Source: Pseudonocardia sp. C8
Lineage (GTDB): Bacteria; Actinomycetota; Actinomycetes; Mycobacteriales; Pseudonocardiaceae
Direction: 5' to 3'
Assembly (NCBI RefSeq): GCF_014267175.1
Contig: NZ_JACMTR010000002.1
Coordinates: 5,915,501 to 5,979,500 of the forward strand
Length of the DNA: 64,000 nt
This document shows positions 45,759-54,792 of this stretch, piece after piece (the first letter of the stretch is position 1; the number at the start of each line of letters is the position of its first letter). The notes under the pieces are model-generated. The model did not search any database. It was not told where the DNA came from and worked only from the letters and a program-made list of their open reading frames with translations. Made by a program: the position numbers and the translations under genes.

Positions 45759-46361
45759 TCACCGGTCGCGGGGACGCAGACCCAGATCCGACAGTTCCAA
45801 CGCGGCCAGCCGGGCGACGACGTCCGGGTCGCCGGACCGCCACGCGGCCGCCGGGTCGGGGACGACCCGGGTCAGCGTCCGCACCGGGACCCGGGCCAGT
45901 GCGCGGAGCGCGAGCAGGTTCGGCGCGGACCCGCGCGCGGCCACCGCGGCACCGGCGCGGCGGGCGTAGCGCAGCCGCAGCGGCAGCCAGCCGAGCAGCA
46001 CCGGGAGCAGCAGAACCAGCGGGACGACGACCAGCGCCCCGGTCGCGAGCATGGCCACGGTGTCGCCGAACTCGCGGCCCGCGGCGGCCAGGTCCGCGCC
46101 GGCCCCCGTCGCGGGGGCCAGCGCGCGGGCCAGATCCGGCCCGACGAACGGGATCGAGGACACCGCCCCGCCGACCCCGGTGAACGCGCTCGTGACCCGG
46201 TCACCGGCCGCGACCAGCGACTCGCCGGGCCCGCGCAGCGCCAGGAGGCCGTCGCGCACGACGACCCCCGCGGTCACCGCCAGCACCGCCCACCCCAGGG
46301 CGAGGACGTCCGCGAGGACCTGGCGGGCCAGACGGCCGGGGCGTTCGGCATACCACCGCAT
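45759..46361 (-). CDS. two-TM membrane protein
   Basis: This 200-residue protein has TM1 near residues 18-40 (LADVLALGWAVLAVTAGVVVRDGLLAL) and TM2 near 103-128 (TVAMLATGALVVVPLVLLLPVLLGWLPL). The segment between is Ala/Gly-rich (VTSAFTGVGGAVSSIPFVGPDLARAL), and the C-terminal tail is basic and probably cytoplasmic. It resembles uncharacterised actinobacterial membrane proteins. No function is visible. Confidence 0.72.
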   Translation of the reverse strand: MRWYAERPGRLARQVLADVLALGWAVLAVTAGVVVRDGLLALRGPGESLVAAGDRVTSAFTGVGGAVSSIPFVGPDLARALAPATGAGADLAAAGREFGDTVAMLATGALVVVPLVLLLPVLLGWLPLRLRYARRAGAAVAARGSAPNLLALRALARVPVRTLTRVVPDPAAAWRSGDPDVVARLAALELSDLGLRPRDR

Positions 46362-46412
46362 CGGCCCTGTCTACCGCCCCGCCCGGTGCCCTGCGCGCCG
46401 CGGTCGCTCCCG

Positions 46413-47120
46413 CTACAGCAGCCCGAGCTTCGTCGCCGCGTAGACGGCCTCGGCCCGCCGGGACACCATCAGCTTCCGCATGAGGTTCCCGACGTGGAAC
46501 TTCACCGTGGTCTCCGAGATGAACAGCTCGGCCCCGATCGCCCGGTTCGACAGGCCGCGGGCCAGCAGGCGCAGCACGTCCAGCTCCCGGTCGGTCAGCC
46601 GTTCCCGGTCCGGCATCCCGCCGGACAGCGACCGGACCATCGCCGACGCGGAGCGGGCGTCGAACGCGCTCTCGCCGCGGGACACCGCCCGGATGGCCCG
46701 GACCAGCTCGGTGGTGTCGACGTCCTTCACGACGTAGCCGCGCGCCCCGGCCTGCACCGACTCGACGACGAGGCGGTCCTCGGCGAACGTCGTCAGCACC
46801 AGCACCCCGATGCCCGGGTGCTCGGCGCACAGCCTGCGGCAGACCTCCAGGCCGTCGGGCTGCGGTCCGGAGGAGAGCTTGAGGTCCAGCAGCACGACCT
46901 GCGGGCGGCCGGCCGCGACGGCCGCGAACGCCTCCGGCACGCTGCCCGCCTCGCCGACGACGCGCAGGTCCTCCTCGCGTTCCAGCACCGCACGCAGGCC
47001 CTGACGCATGATCGAGTGGTCGTCGACGAGGACGATCCGGATCTCCCGGACCGCCGGGTGCCCGCCTCGCGGGATCCCGCCGGCACCGGGCGCGCCCGTG
47101 GTCCGCAGCGGTCCGTTCAC
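46413..47120 (-). CDS. NarL/LuxR-type response regulator (MadR-like)
   Basis: This 235-residue regulator has a receiver domain with Asp pair VLVDDHS, phospho-Asp in VVLLDLKLSSG and Lys in YVVKDVD. The LuxR helix-turn-helix is LTDRELDVLRLLARGLSNRAIGAELFISETTVKFHVGNLMRKLMVSRRAEAV. The ATG overlaps the kinase stop by four bases. The operon order is Fe-alcohol dehydrogenase, kinase, regulator. It matches the two-component partners seen beside alcohol dehydrogenases in actinobacteria. Confidence 0.88.
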   Translation of the reverse strand: MNGPLRTTGAPGAGGIPRGGHPAVREIRIVLVDDHSIMRQGLRAVLEREEDLRVVGEAGSVPEAFAAVAAGRPQVVLLDLKLSSGPQPDGLEVCRRLCAEHPGIGVLVLTTFAEDRLVVESVQAGARGYVVKDVDTTELVRAIRAVSRGESAFDARSASAMVRSLSGGMPDRERLTDRELDVLRLLARGLSNRAIGAELFISETTVKFHVGNLMRKLMVSRRAEAVYAATKLGLL

Positions 47121-48511
47121 GAGGTCTCCTTCCCCGCCGCCCCGAGCGGGACGTCCACCTGCACCTGCAGCCCGCCCATCCGGGAGCGGCGGAACCGCAG
47201 CGTCCCGCCCAGCTCGCGGGTGCGGGTGTCCATGTTGACCAGGCCGCGGTGCTCGCCGTACGGGCCGCGGGCCGTGGCCGCGCGCAGCATGCGGCGGATC
47301 TGGTCGGGCGAGGCGCCGCCGTCGTCGGAGACCGACAGGCGGATCCGGTCGGGCTGGTAGGCCAGCCGGACCGACGCCCGGGACGCCGAGGCGTGCATCG
47401 CCGTGTTGAACAGCGCCTCACCGGCGATCCGGAACAGCGACTGCTCGTGCTCGTGCGGCAGCGGGACCGGGGTGCCACCGATGGTGACCTCGACCCGCAG
47501 CTCGTCCGGCATGTGCACGGTGGAGAGCTGCCGCAGCATCGAGGGCAGGTCCTTGTCGGCGTGGTCGTCGTCGTTGAGCGCGTAGATCGCCGAGCGCAGC
47601 TGCTCGACCGCGCGCCGGGTCAGGTCCTTCGCGGTGTCGAGGTGCTCGACCGCGCCGGCGATCGCCGGCCGCCCGGCGATCTCCGAGCGGCACAGCTCGA
47701 TGTGCATGCCGGCGGACAGCGCGTACTGGGTGACGCTGTCGTGCAGCTCCCGGGCGATCCGGTGCCGCTCGTTGTCGAGCACCTCGCGCTGGCGCGCCGC
47801 GCTGAGCGCCTGCTGGGTGGCCATCAGCTCGTCGTTGCGGGACCGCAGGTCCTCGGCCTGGGCGGCGGTGCGGGCGTGCAGCCGCTCGGCGCGGTCGAGC
47901 AGGGCGCAGTTCTGCAGCGCCGACGCGGTCTGGCCGGCCAGGATCCGCAGCACCGAGTGATCGGTGTCGTCGATCTCCCGGTCCGGCGGCGTCCAGGCGA
48001 CGAAGCCGCCGACGATGCGGCCGTCCAACCGGATCGGGACGTGCACGTGAGTGCGGTCGTCGTGGTCGCGGTGCCCGTCGTGGACCGCGCCGCTGCCCAT
48101 CTGCAGCAGGGCGACGTGCCGGCGCACCTTCTCCGGGACGCGGCGCAGGTCGGGCCACTCGGCACCGTCCGGGCCGAGCACGACGTGCCGCGGCGCCGCG
48201 TCGGGCAGCTCGCCGTCGACCAGCCCGAGGATCAGCCAGTCCGCGGACAGGTGGTCTGCTGCGGCGTCGGCGACCGCCCGGACCAGCGCCTCGGAGCCCT
48301 CCATCGTGCGGACCAGCGCCGCGGAGATCCGGTCCAGGGCGAGGATGACGCGCTTGAGCCGCTCCAGGTTGACCCGGTACTCGGGGTAGAACGAGGGCTT
48401 GCCGGACCGCAGCCCGGTGAGCTGGTCGAGGTCGGGGCGGCCCCGGTGCCCCGGGCCGGTCGCGGCAGGCGGGGCGGGCGTGCGGCGGCCGGGGAACCGG
48501 GCGGCGGTCAC
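47117..48511 (-). CDS. GAF-domain sensor histidine kinase, HisKA_3 type (MadS-like)
   Basis: This 464-residue soluble kinase has an N-terminal GAF domain (about residues 55-215, EALVRAVADAAADHLSADWLILG, then PIRLDGRIVGGFVAWTPP), a coiled-coil linker (ELMATQQALSAARQREVLDNE) and the HisKA_3 phosphorylation motif ERHRIARELHDSVTQYALSAG. The HATPase domain is at the C terminus (LFRIAGEALFNTAMHASAS, LSVSDDGG). No membrane segment, so it senses a cytoplasmic signal. It is coupled to the regulator gene. Confidence 0.88.
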   Translation of the reverse strand: MTAARFPGRRTPAPPAATGPGHRGRPDLDQLTGLRSGKPSFYPEYRVNLERLKRVILALDRISAALVRTMEGSEALVRAVADAAADHLSADWLILGLVDGELPDAAPRHVVLGPDGAEWPDLRRVPEKVRRHVALLQMGSGAVHDGHRDHDDRTHVHVPIRLDGRIVGGFVAWTPPDREIDDTDHSVLRILAGQTASALQNCALLDRAERLHARTAAQAEDLRSRNDELMATQQALSAARQREVLDNERHRIARELHDSVTQYALSAGMHIELCRSEIAGRPAIAGAVEHLDTAKDLTRRAVEQLRSAIYALNDDDHADKDLPSMLRQLSTVHMPDELRVEVTIGGTPVPLPHEHEQSLFRIAGEALFNTAMHASASRASVRLAYQPDRIRLSVSDDGGASPDQIRRMLRAATARGPYGEHRGLVNMDTRTRELGGTLRFRRSRMGGLQVQVDVPLGAAGKETS

Positions 48512-48521
48512 CGCGCCGGCC

Positions 48522-49796
48522 TCACAGCGCCCGCCGGAACAGGTCCTCGATCTGCTCCACCGACGCGCTGCGCGGGTTGGTGGTCAGGCAGGCGTCGCCC
48601 AGGGTGAGCCGGGCCAGCCGCGGGACGTCGCCCTCCCGGACACCGATCGCGCCGAGCCCGGTCGGCACGCCCACCTCGTCGGCGAGCTTCCGGACCTCGC
48701 CGGCGACCATGTCGACGGCCTCGTCACCGGGCATGCCGGGCCGGGCGTCCAGGCCCATGGCCTGGGCGATCGGCACGAACCGCGTGGGGTCACCGGCCCC
48801 GTTGAACCGGATGACGTGCGGCAGCAGCACACCGTTGATGAGCCCGTGCGGGAGGTCCAGCATGCCGCCGACCTGGTGGCTCATCGCGTGCGTGGCCCCG
48901 AGGATCGCGTTGGTGAACGCCAGCCCGGCCTCCAGGGCCGCCTGCGCCATCGCCGTGCGCGGGCCCTCGTCGGTGCGGCGGAGCATCGTCGTCGGCAGGT
49001 TGGTGTGGACGAGCGCGACCGCGTGCAGGGCGTGCGTGTCGGTGAGCGGCCCGTGCGCCAGCGACACGAACGCCTCGATGCCGTGGGTGAGCGCGTCGAG
49101 CCCGGTGGCGGCGTTCAGCCAGTCCGGCATGGTCACCAGCAGCCGCGGGTCGATCACCGAGACGTCCGGGACGAGCGCCCGCCCCATGATCGTGAGCTTG
49201 GTGAGCCGCTCGGTGTCGGTGATGATGCAGAACTGCGAGACGTCGGCGCCGGTGCCCGATGTGGACGGCACCATCACCAGCGGCGGGATCGGGTGGGTGA
49301 TCCGGTCGATGCCCTCGTAGTCGCCGATCGTGCCGCCGTTGGTGGCGAGCAGGGCGACACCCTTCGCGGCGTCGATCACCGACCCTCCGCCGATCCCGAT
49401 CACGACGTCGCAGCCGGAGTTCTCGTAGCGGGCGAACCCGGCGTGGACCTCGTGGTCCTTCGGGTTCTGGGTGATCTCGTTCCACAGCTGCGGGCGCAGG
49501 CCGGCCGCGCGCAGGTGGCCCAGGAGCTCGGCCGGCCAGCCGGCCTCGGTCACCCCGGGGTCGGTGACGACGAACGGCCTGCGGGCACCCAGCCGGAGCG
49601 CGGCGTGCGCGGCCTCGGGCAGCGAGTCCGCACCGAAGACGATCTCGGGCGCGTGGAACTTGGACAGCCGGGGGCGCTCCGGGTGATCCGGCACCCGGAC
49701 CGTCCGCTCGCCCGCGCTGCCCGGACGTGCCGCGTCCCCGTCGAGGACGAGGACGGTGTCCCCGCGCGTGGTTCCGGGCACGCCGGTGAGGACCAC
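48522..49796 (-). CDS. ercA: iron-containing alcohol dehydrogenase, ErcA-like
   Basis: This 424-residue group III alcohol dehydrogenase has GIGGGSVIDAAKG for the cofactor and metal-binding His in TDTHA, THAMSHQVGG and DLPHG. The patterns LSKFHAPEIVFG, PLTDTHAL, LGATHAMSH and the C-terminal LTTNPRSASVEQIEDLF are those of ErcA, a regulatory dehydrogenase of ethanol oxidation systems in proteobacteria. About 43 residues precede the usual start. GGGAGGAGG upstream supports GTG 49796. The histidine-kinase gene follows after 10 bases. It may sense alcohol rather than serve in bulk catabolism. Confidence 0.83.
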   Translation of the reverse strand: MVLTGVPGTTRGDTVLVLDGDAARPGSAGERTVRVPDHPERPRLSKFHAPEIVFGADSLPEAAHAALRLGARRPFVVTDPGVTEAGWPAELLGHLRAAGLRPQLWNEITQNPKDHEVHAGFARYENSGCDVVIGIGGGSVIDAAKGVALLATNGGTIGDYEGIDRITHPIPPLVMVPSTSGTGADVSQFCIITDTERLTKLTIMGRALVPDVSVIDPRLLVTMPDWLNAATGLDALTHGIEAFVSLAHGPLTDTHALHAVALVHTNLPTTMLRRTDEGPRTAMAQAALEAGLAFTNAILGATHAMSHQVGGMLDLPHGLINGVLLPHVIRFNGAGDPTRFVPIAQAMGLDARPGMPGDEAVDMVAGEVRKLADEVGVPTGLGAIGVREGDVPRLARLTLGDACLTTNPRSASVEQIEDLFRRAL

Positions 49797-49941
49797 GCTG
49801 CCTCCTCCCGCTCCGCGCCGACCGGTCGCCGCCCGTGCTCGGGTACGGCCCGGTCACGAGCGTGTCGCCCACCGTACAGTGCGATACCCTGTCGCAGTTG
49901 CCTCGGCGGGCGAGTACTCCCCGAAAGCACGGGGTGGAGCA

Positions 49942-51069
49942 CTAGGACGCGTGGATGGGTCCCTCGCGCTCGGCGAGCGGGATCCCCGCGCCGCCCCAGT
50001 GCTGGGCGATCATCTCCGCGGCGATCGACACGGCGGTCTCCTCCGGGGTGCGGGCGCCCAGGTCGAGCCCGATCGGCGAGGACATCCGGCCGATCTCCGC
50101 GTCGGTGAGCCCGCGCTCGCGGAGCCGGGCGATCCGGTCGTCGTGCGTGCGCCGGGAGCCCATCGCGCCGATGTAGCCGATCTCCGGCAGGCGCAGCGCG
50201 ACCTCCAGCAGCGGCACGTCGAACTTCGGGTCGTGGGTGAGGACGCACAGCGCGGTCCGCCCGTCGATCCGGCCGGCCTCGGCCTCGGCCTGCAGGTACC
50301 GGTGCGGCCACTCGACGACGACCTCGTTCGCGCCCGGGAACCGGCTCGCCGTGGCGAACACCGGGCGGGCGTCGCACACGGTCACCCGGAAGCCCAGGAA
50401 CGAGCCCATCCGGGCCACCGCGGCGGCGAAGTCGATCGCACCGAACACGATCATCCGCGGCGGCGGGGCGAACGACTCGACGAACACCTGCAGGCCCTCG
50501 CCGCGGCGCTCGCCGTGCACGCCGTAGGTCAGGGTGGCGTTGCGTCCGGCGTCGAGCAGCCCGCGGACGTCGTCGCGGATCGCGTCGTCGATCCGGTCCG
50601 ATCCGGTCCCGCCCTCGACACCGTCCTCCGACCCGGCCGGCCGGACCACGAGGCGCTTGCCGAGCAGCTCGACGGGGCCCGCGACGACGGTGGCGACGGC
50701 GACCGGTTCCTCGTTGCGCACCGCCTCGGCGATCCGGCCGAGCTGGGGATAGGTCTCCGGGCTCACCTTCTCGACGAAGACGTCGAGGATGCCGCCGCAG
50801 GTCAGGCCGACGGCGAACGCGTCGTCGTCGGAGACGCCGTAGCGCTGCAGCACCGGGCGGTCCTCGGCGAGCACCTGCTGGCCCAGCTCGTAGACCGCGC
50901 CCTCGACGCAGCCCCCGGACACCGAGCCGACGGCCTCGCCGCCCGGGCCGACGAGCATCGACGCGCCGGGCTGGCGGGGGGCGGACCGGAAGGTGCCGAC
51001 CACGGTCGCCAGCGCGGCGGGCTCGCCGTTCTTCCACCAGCCCTCGAGCTGATCGATCACGTCACGCAT
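49942..51069 (-). CDS. xdhC: XdhC/CoxI family Moco-enzyme maturation protein
   Basis: This 375-residue protein has the XdhC N-terminal part (VVGTFRSAPRQPGASMLVGPGGEAVGSVSGGCVEGAV, then GVSDDDAFAVGLTCGGILDVFVE) and the C-terminal Rossmann-like domain (RMIVFGAIDFAAAVARMGSFLGFRVTVCDARPVF, then IGYIGAMGSRRTHDDR). XdhC proteins bind and sulfurate molybdenum cofactor for xanthine- and CO-dehydrogenase-type enzymes. It overlaps the coxE-like gene by eight bases, and no molybdoenzyme structural gene is in the window. Confidence 0.9.
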   Translation of the reverse strand: MRDVIDQLEGWWKNGEPAALATVVGTFRSAPRQPGASMLVGPGGEAVGSVSGGCVEGAVYELGQQVLAEDRPVLQRYGVSDDDAFAVGLTCGGILDVFVEKVSPETYPQLGRIAEAVRNEEPVAVATVVAGPVELLGKRLVVRPAGSEDGVEGGTGSDRIDDAIRDDVRGLLDAGRNATLTYGVHGERRGEGLQVFVESFAPPPRMIVFGAIDFAAAVARMGSFLGFRVTVCDARPVFATASRFPGANEVVVEWPHRYLQAEAEAGRIDGRTALCVLTHDPKFDVPLLEVALRLPEIGYIGAMGSRRTHDDRIARLRERGLTDAEIGRMSSPIGLDLGARTPEETAVSIAAEMIAQHWGGAGIPLAEREGPIHAS

Positions 51070-52198
51070 GTCGCACCACTTTCAGCAGCTTCTCCAGGGT
51101 GTCCAGGCTGTGCCCGGCCAGCAGATCGTCCAAGTGCGGGAGCGCCGCGACTATTCCGCCCTGGACCGGGGCGTAGCCGGCCTTGCCCGCGTGCGGGTTC
51201 ACCCAGATCAGCCGGTGGGCCAGCCGGGACAGCTGTTCCACCTGCTCGCCGAGCAGCTCGGTCCCGCCGCGCTCCCAGCCGTCGGAGAAGATCACGACCA
51301 CCGCGCGGCGGGCGGCGCCGCGCCGGCCCCAGCGGTCGACGAACGCCTTCAGCACCTCGCCGAGCCGGGTCCCGCCGGACCAGTCGGGGATCGCCTTCCC
51401 GGCCGCACCGAGTGCGCGTTCGGCGTCGCGCTGGCGCAGCTCCCGGGTGATCCGGGTGAGCCGGGTGCCGAGGGTGAACGCCTCCACCGACCGGGGCGCG
51501 CGGCGCACGAACACGTGCGCGAACCGCATGAGCGCATCGGCGTAGGGCTCCATCGAGCCGGACACGTCGATCAGCAGGACGACCTTGCGCGGCCGCCGGG
51601 ACGCGTCCCGGCGCTTGATCGAGAACAGCTCGCCCTGGTTGCGCAGCGCCGCACGCAGGGTCCGCTGCCGGTCCGGATCGCCGCGGCGGTGCCGGTGCTT
51701 GCGGCGCGACGCCCGGGTCGGCGGCTCCGGCCGCAGCAGCGTCATCAGCCGGCGCAGGTGCTCGCGTTCGGCCGGGCTCAGCTCGCCGAGATCGCGGCTG
51801 CGCAGGATCTCGGTGCCGGTGGCGGCGGCCTTGATCTGCGGGCCGTCGTCGGAGTCGTCGTCGCCGGTGCCCTCGCGCCCGGGGACGAGCGCGGCGAGCT
51901 TCGGCGGGGCGGGCGGCCGCTCGTCCCGGTTGGTCGCCCGGCGGGCTTGCGACGGCTCGAACCAGGCCGGGAACGCCAGGTCGTAGCGGGCGACGTCGTC
52001 CGGGTCCGCGCACAGGGTCAGCCGCCCCGCCCAGTACGCCTGGTCGCGGTCGGTCACGTCGAGGGCGTCGGCCGCCTCCAGGAACGCGGCGGTCCGGTCG
52101 CTGGTCACCGGCACCCCGGCGGCGCGGAGCACCTCGGTGAAGCCGACGAGCCCGGTGAGCAGGGTGTCGGCCTCGGTGCGTTCCGTACTGCTGGTCAT
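51062..52198 (-). CDS. coxE: CoxE-like VWA-domain protein
   Basis: This 378-residue protein has the CoxE N-terminal part (LVGFTEVLRAAGVPVTSDRTAAFLEA and AYWAGRLTLCADPDDVARYDLAF), a charged middle and a C-terminal VWA domain with MIDAS DVSGSM (211-216). Arg/Lys-rich RRKHRHRRGDPDRQR precedes it. With the CoxD-like ATPase it matures the CO-dehydrogenase-type active site. The ATG lies 26 bases after the coxD-like stop. Confidence 0.9.
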   Translation of the reverse strand: MTSSTERTEADTLLTGLVGFTEVLRAAGVPVTSDRTAAFLEAADALDVTDRDQAYWAGRLTLCADPDDVARYDLAFPAWFEPSQARRATNRDERPPAPPKLAALVPGREGTGDDDSDDGPQIKAAATGTEILRSRDLGELSPAEREHLRRLMTLLRPEPPTRASRRKHRHRRGDPDRQRTLRAALRNQGELFSIKRRDASRRPRKVVLLIDVSGSMEPYADALMRFAHVFVRRAPRSVEAFTLGTRLTRITRELRQRDAERALGAAGKAIPDWSGGTRLGEVLKAFVDRWGRRGAARRAVVVIFSDGWERGGTELLGEQVEQLSRLAHRLIWVNPHAGKAGYAPVQGGIVAALPHLDDLLAGHSLDTLEKLLKVVRHA

Positions 52199-52224
52199 GG
52201 CGATGGTCAACCGGTCACGGCGGT

Positions 52225-53136
52225 CTACGACGCCAGCAGCGCGTCGAGCTGCTGGTGCACCCGGTCGGCGTCCTCGCGGTACTTGAGGACGGCGCCGAGC
52301 GTGCGGGCTGCGGTCCCGACGTCGAGGTGACGGGCCCCGACGAGCTGCAGCGCCCGCGCCCAGTCGAGGGTCTCGGCGACCCCCGGGGGCTTGATGAGGT
52401 CGGCGTGGCGCAGCTTCTGCACCGCCCGCGCCACCGCCGCGGCGAGCCGCTCCGGGACGTCGGGCAGCCTGCTGTGCAGGATCTCGATCTCGCGTTCGAT
52501 CGTCGGGTGCTCGAGCCAGAGGTAGAGGCAGCGGCGCTTGAGCGCGTCGTGCACCTCGCGGGTCCGGTTGGAGGTGAGGACGACGATCGGGGGCGTCTCG
52601 GCCCGGACCTCCCCGATCTCGGGGATGGTGACGGCGTGCTCGGTGAGCACCTCGAGCAGGAAGGCCTCGAACTCGTCGTCGGCCCGGTCGATCTCGTCGA
52701 TCAACAGGACCGAGGGCGTGGTGCGCAGCGCGCGCAGGACCGGGCGGGCGAGCAGGAAGCGCTCGTCGTAGAGGGAGGCCTCCACCGAGTCGACGTCGAA
52801 GTCGCCGCCCGCGGCCTCCAGCGTGCGCAGGTGCAGCAGCTGGCGGGGGAAGTCCCAGTCGTAGAGCGCCTGGCCGGCGTCGATGCCCTCGTGGCACTGC
52901 AGCCGGATCAGAGGTGTGCCGAGGATCTCGGCGAGTGCCTGGGCCAGCGCGGTCTTGCCGGTCCCGGGCTCGCCCTCGCAGAACAGCGGACGGTTCATCT
53001 GCATGGCCAGGTAGGTGGCCGTGGCCAGGCCGTCGTCGGCCAGGTAGCCGGTCGCGCGCAGCGCCTTGGCGAGCTCGTCCGGGCTCCCGGGGGCCGGGTG
53101 GCCGAGCGGGGCGCCGGCGGGTGCGGTGTCGTTCAC
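52225..53136 (-). CDS. coxD: CoxD-like MoxR AAA+ ATPase
   Basis: This 303-residue ATPase has Walker A GEPGTGKT (55-62), Walker B SVLLIDEIDRAD, sensor 1 VLTSNRTREVHDALKRRC and the typical segment RLQCHEGIDAGQALYDWDF. It is the chaperone partner of CoxE in assembly of the Mo-Cu or Mo active site. GTG 53136 (VNDTAPAG) is assumed; an upstream in-frame ATG at 53181 would add non-conserved residues. It is the first gene of the coxD-coxE-xdhC operon. Confidence 0.9.
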   Translation of the reverse strand: MNDTAPAGAPLGHPAPGSPDELAKALRATGYLADDGLATATYLAMQMNRPLFCEGEPGTGKTALAQALAEILGTPLIRLQCHEGIDAGQALYDWDFPRQLLHLRTLEAAGGDFDVDSVEASLYDERFLLARPVLRALRTTPSVLLIDEIDRADDEFEAFLLEVLTEHAVTIPEIGEVRAETPPIVVLTSNRTREVHDALKRRCLYLWLEHPTIEREIEILHSRLPDVPERLAAAVARAVQKLRHADLIKPPGVAETLDWARALQLVGARHLDVGTAARTLGAVLKYREDADRVHQQLDALLAS

Positions 53137-53625
53137 CGAACCAGGATGCCGGACGGTGGGCAGGGGCGGCCACAGCGGCACTCCGGAGGGTCAGGAGGCC
53201 GACTTGCTTCCGATCCTGAACTGTTCATGGGTCCGTGATACGTCCGTGATGTGACGTCGTTGACCAGGGCGTTTAGGTCCCGTCTGATAATCACAAGCAT
53301 GTAACCGTGATTCCGCTCACCCATTCCATGTTTGACGGATTCCATTCCCGCATTCACATTTCTCGTCGGCCGGTCCGACCGGAGCGGCCAGCTGAACGAG
53401 CCAACATCCGGGCCCGCCGCGCCGAACACCCCCGTCCCGCGGCTGCCCGGTCCGTCGAGGAAAACGGAACGGGACGGGGACGAGAGAGACCACTTCCGCG
53501 GGCGTCATGGACGTCGCTCCCCGGTCCCGATCGACGCTCCGCGGCGAACGGCGGGCACACGTGTGTGTCCGGGGACCACTGCGCGGACGTGTGACCGATC
53601 GGGCCGGCGCGGTGGGAGCAGACCA
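53137..53625. other. divergent intergenic region and long leader of the first rpf gene
   Basis: These 489 bases separate coxD (minus) from the first rpf (plus). GTCCGTGAT occurs twice, at 53231-53239 and 53242-53250, an 11-bp phased direct repeat. AATCAC (53289-53294) and GTGATT (53307-53312) form an inverted repeat. GATAAT at 53286-53291 is a candidate -10, which would give a leader of over 300 bases. I looked for the c-di-AMP (ydaO) riboswitch often found before rpf genes and did not find its conserved core. Confidence 0.5.
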
Positions 53626-54210
53626 ATGACCAAGGGACCCAAGGGCCGAAGTCTCCTGCGCGTGGCCGCGGCGGGCATCGTCGCGGTCGGCGCGACGGCC
53701 GCGATCTCCGGTACCGCCAACGCCGCCCCGGACAACGTCTGGGACCAGCTCGCGCAGTGCGAGAGCGGCGGCAACTGGTCGATCAACACGGGTAACGGGT
53801 ACCAGGGTGGCCTGCAGTTCTCGCCGTCCACCTGGCGCGCCTACGGCGGCAGCGGGTCGGCGAGCAGCGCGAGCCGCGCCGAGCAGATCGCCGTCGCCGA
53901 GCGCGTGCTGGCCGCGCAGGGCTGGGGCGCGTGGCCGTCCTGCTCCAAGAAGCTGGGCATCACCGGCCACTCGGCCGACCCCGGCAAGCGCGTGAAGGCG
54001 TCGGCCCCGGCCGCGAAGGCCGCGCCGAAGAAGGCCGCCCCGAAGGCGGCCGCGCCGAAGGCCGCCGGCGGTGGCTACACCGTCAAGTCCGGCGACACCC
54101 TGTCGAAGATCGCCGCGGCGCACGGCACCTCGGTCGCGAAGCTCGCCGCCGCGAACGGGATCGCGGACCCGGACGTGCTCAGCGTCGGGCAGGCCCTCAC
54201 GCTGCGCTGA
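53626..54210 (+). CDS. resuscitation-promoting factor with LysM domain (Rpf 1)
   Basis: This 194-residue secreted protein has a signal peptide (residues 1-34, ending NAAP) and an Rpf catalytic domain (about 36-110; VWDQLAQCESGGNW with catalytic Glu46, then GLQFSPSTWRAYGG, WPSCSKKLG). A Lys/Ala/Pro-rich linker and a C-terminal LysM domain (YTVKSGDTLSKIAAAHGTSVAKL) follow. It cleaves peptidoglycan and supports resuscitation and growth. It is oriented against the Moco genes around it. A strong terminator follows. Confidence 0.92.
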   Translation: MTKGPKGRSLLRVAAAGIVAVGATAAISGTANAAPDNVWDQLAQCESGGNWSINTGNGYQGGLQFSPSTWRAYGGSGSASSASRAEQIAVAERVLAAQGWGAWPSCSKKLGITGHSADPGKRVKASAPAAKAAPKKAAPKAAAPKAAGGGYTVKSGDTLSKIAAAHGTSVAKLAAANGIADPDVLSVGQALTLR

Positions 54211-54284
54211 CCTCCGCTCCCGGACCGCCATCCGGGAGCGCGGCACGGGGCGTGCGGTGTCCCCAGCACCCGCCCCGGCGGACG

Positions 54285-54323
54285 ACGGCCCGGGTCCTCC
54301 CTGCACGGGAGGGCCCGGGCCGT
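54285..54323. terminator. bidirectional hairpin terminator after rpf 1
   Basis: Seventeen-base arms (54285-54301 and 54307-54323) pair with one G-T wobble around a 5-base loop. A TTCCGTT stretch follows. It lies between the convergent rpf 1 and moaE genes and can serve both. Confidence 0.8.
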
Positions 54324-54351
54324 TCCGTTGCCGCAGGTGTACCGGGCGCCC

Positions 54352-54792
54352 TCAGGTGGAGTTGACCCACTCGTCGGTGCCGTCGGCGAAGCGCTGGTGC
54401 TTCCACACCGGGAGCAGCCGCTTCACCTCGTCGACCAGCTCGGCGCAGGCGGTGAAGGCCTCCTGCCGGTGCTCGGCCGCGACCGCGCAGGCCAGGGCGA
54501 CCTCCCCGACCTCGAGCGGGCCGACCCGGTGGCTCACGGCGAGCGCCCGGACGCCCGGCGAGCCCGCGGCCACCTGCTCGGCCACCTCGGCGACGATCCG
54601 GCCCGCGGTCGGGTGCGCGCTGTACTCCAGGCCGTGCACCGACTTCCCGCCGTCGTGGTCGCGGACCACGCCGGCGAAGGTGACGACGGCGCCCGCGGCC
54701 GGGTGCTCGACGAGGCGGGCGTGCTCGTCGACGTCGAGCGGCTCCTCGCCGACCGCGGCCCGCAGGACGAGCGCGTTCGCGGCAGACGTCAT
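54352..54792 (-). CDS. moaE: molybdopterin synthase large subunit
   Basis: This 146-residue enzyme transfers sulfur from MoaD to precursor Z to make molybdopterin. It shows AGAVVTFAGVVRDHDGGKSVHGLEYSAHPTAGRIV, ALAVSHRVGPLEVGEVALACAVAAEHRQEAF and a catalytic Lys in VKRLLPVWKHQRF. Its ATG overlaps the upstream gene's stop by four bases. moaD and moaA are not in the window. Confidence 0.94.
   Translation of the reverse strand: MTSAANALVLRAAVGEEPLDVDEHARLVEHPAAGAVVTFAGVVRDHDGGKSVHGLEYSAHPTAGRIVAEVAEQVAAGSPGVRALAVSHRVGPLEVGEVALACAVAAEHRQEAFTACAELVDEVKRLLPVWKHQRFADGTDEWVNST

Noticed and set aside
53137..53625. c-di-AMP (ydaO) riboswitch before rpf 1
   Set aside because: The conserved core expected of this aptamer was not visible by eye, here or at 55766-56208.
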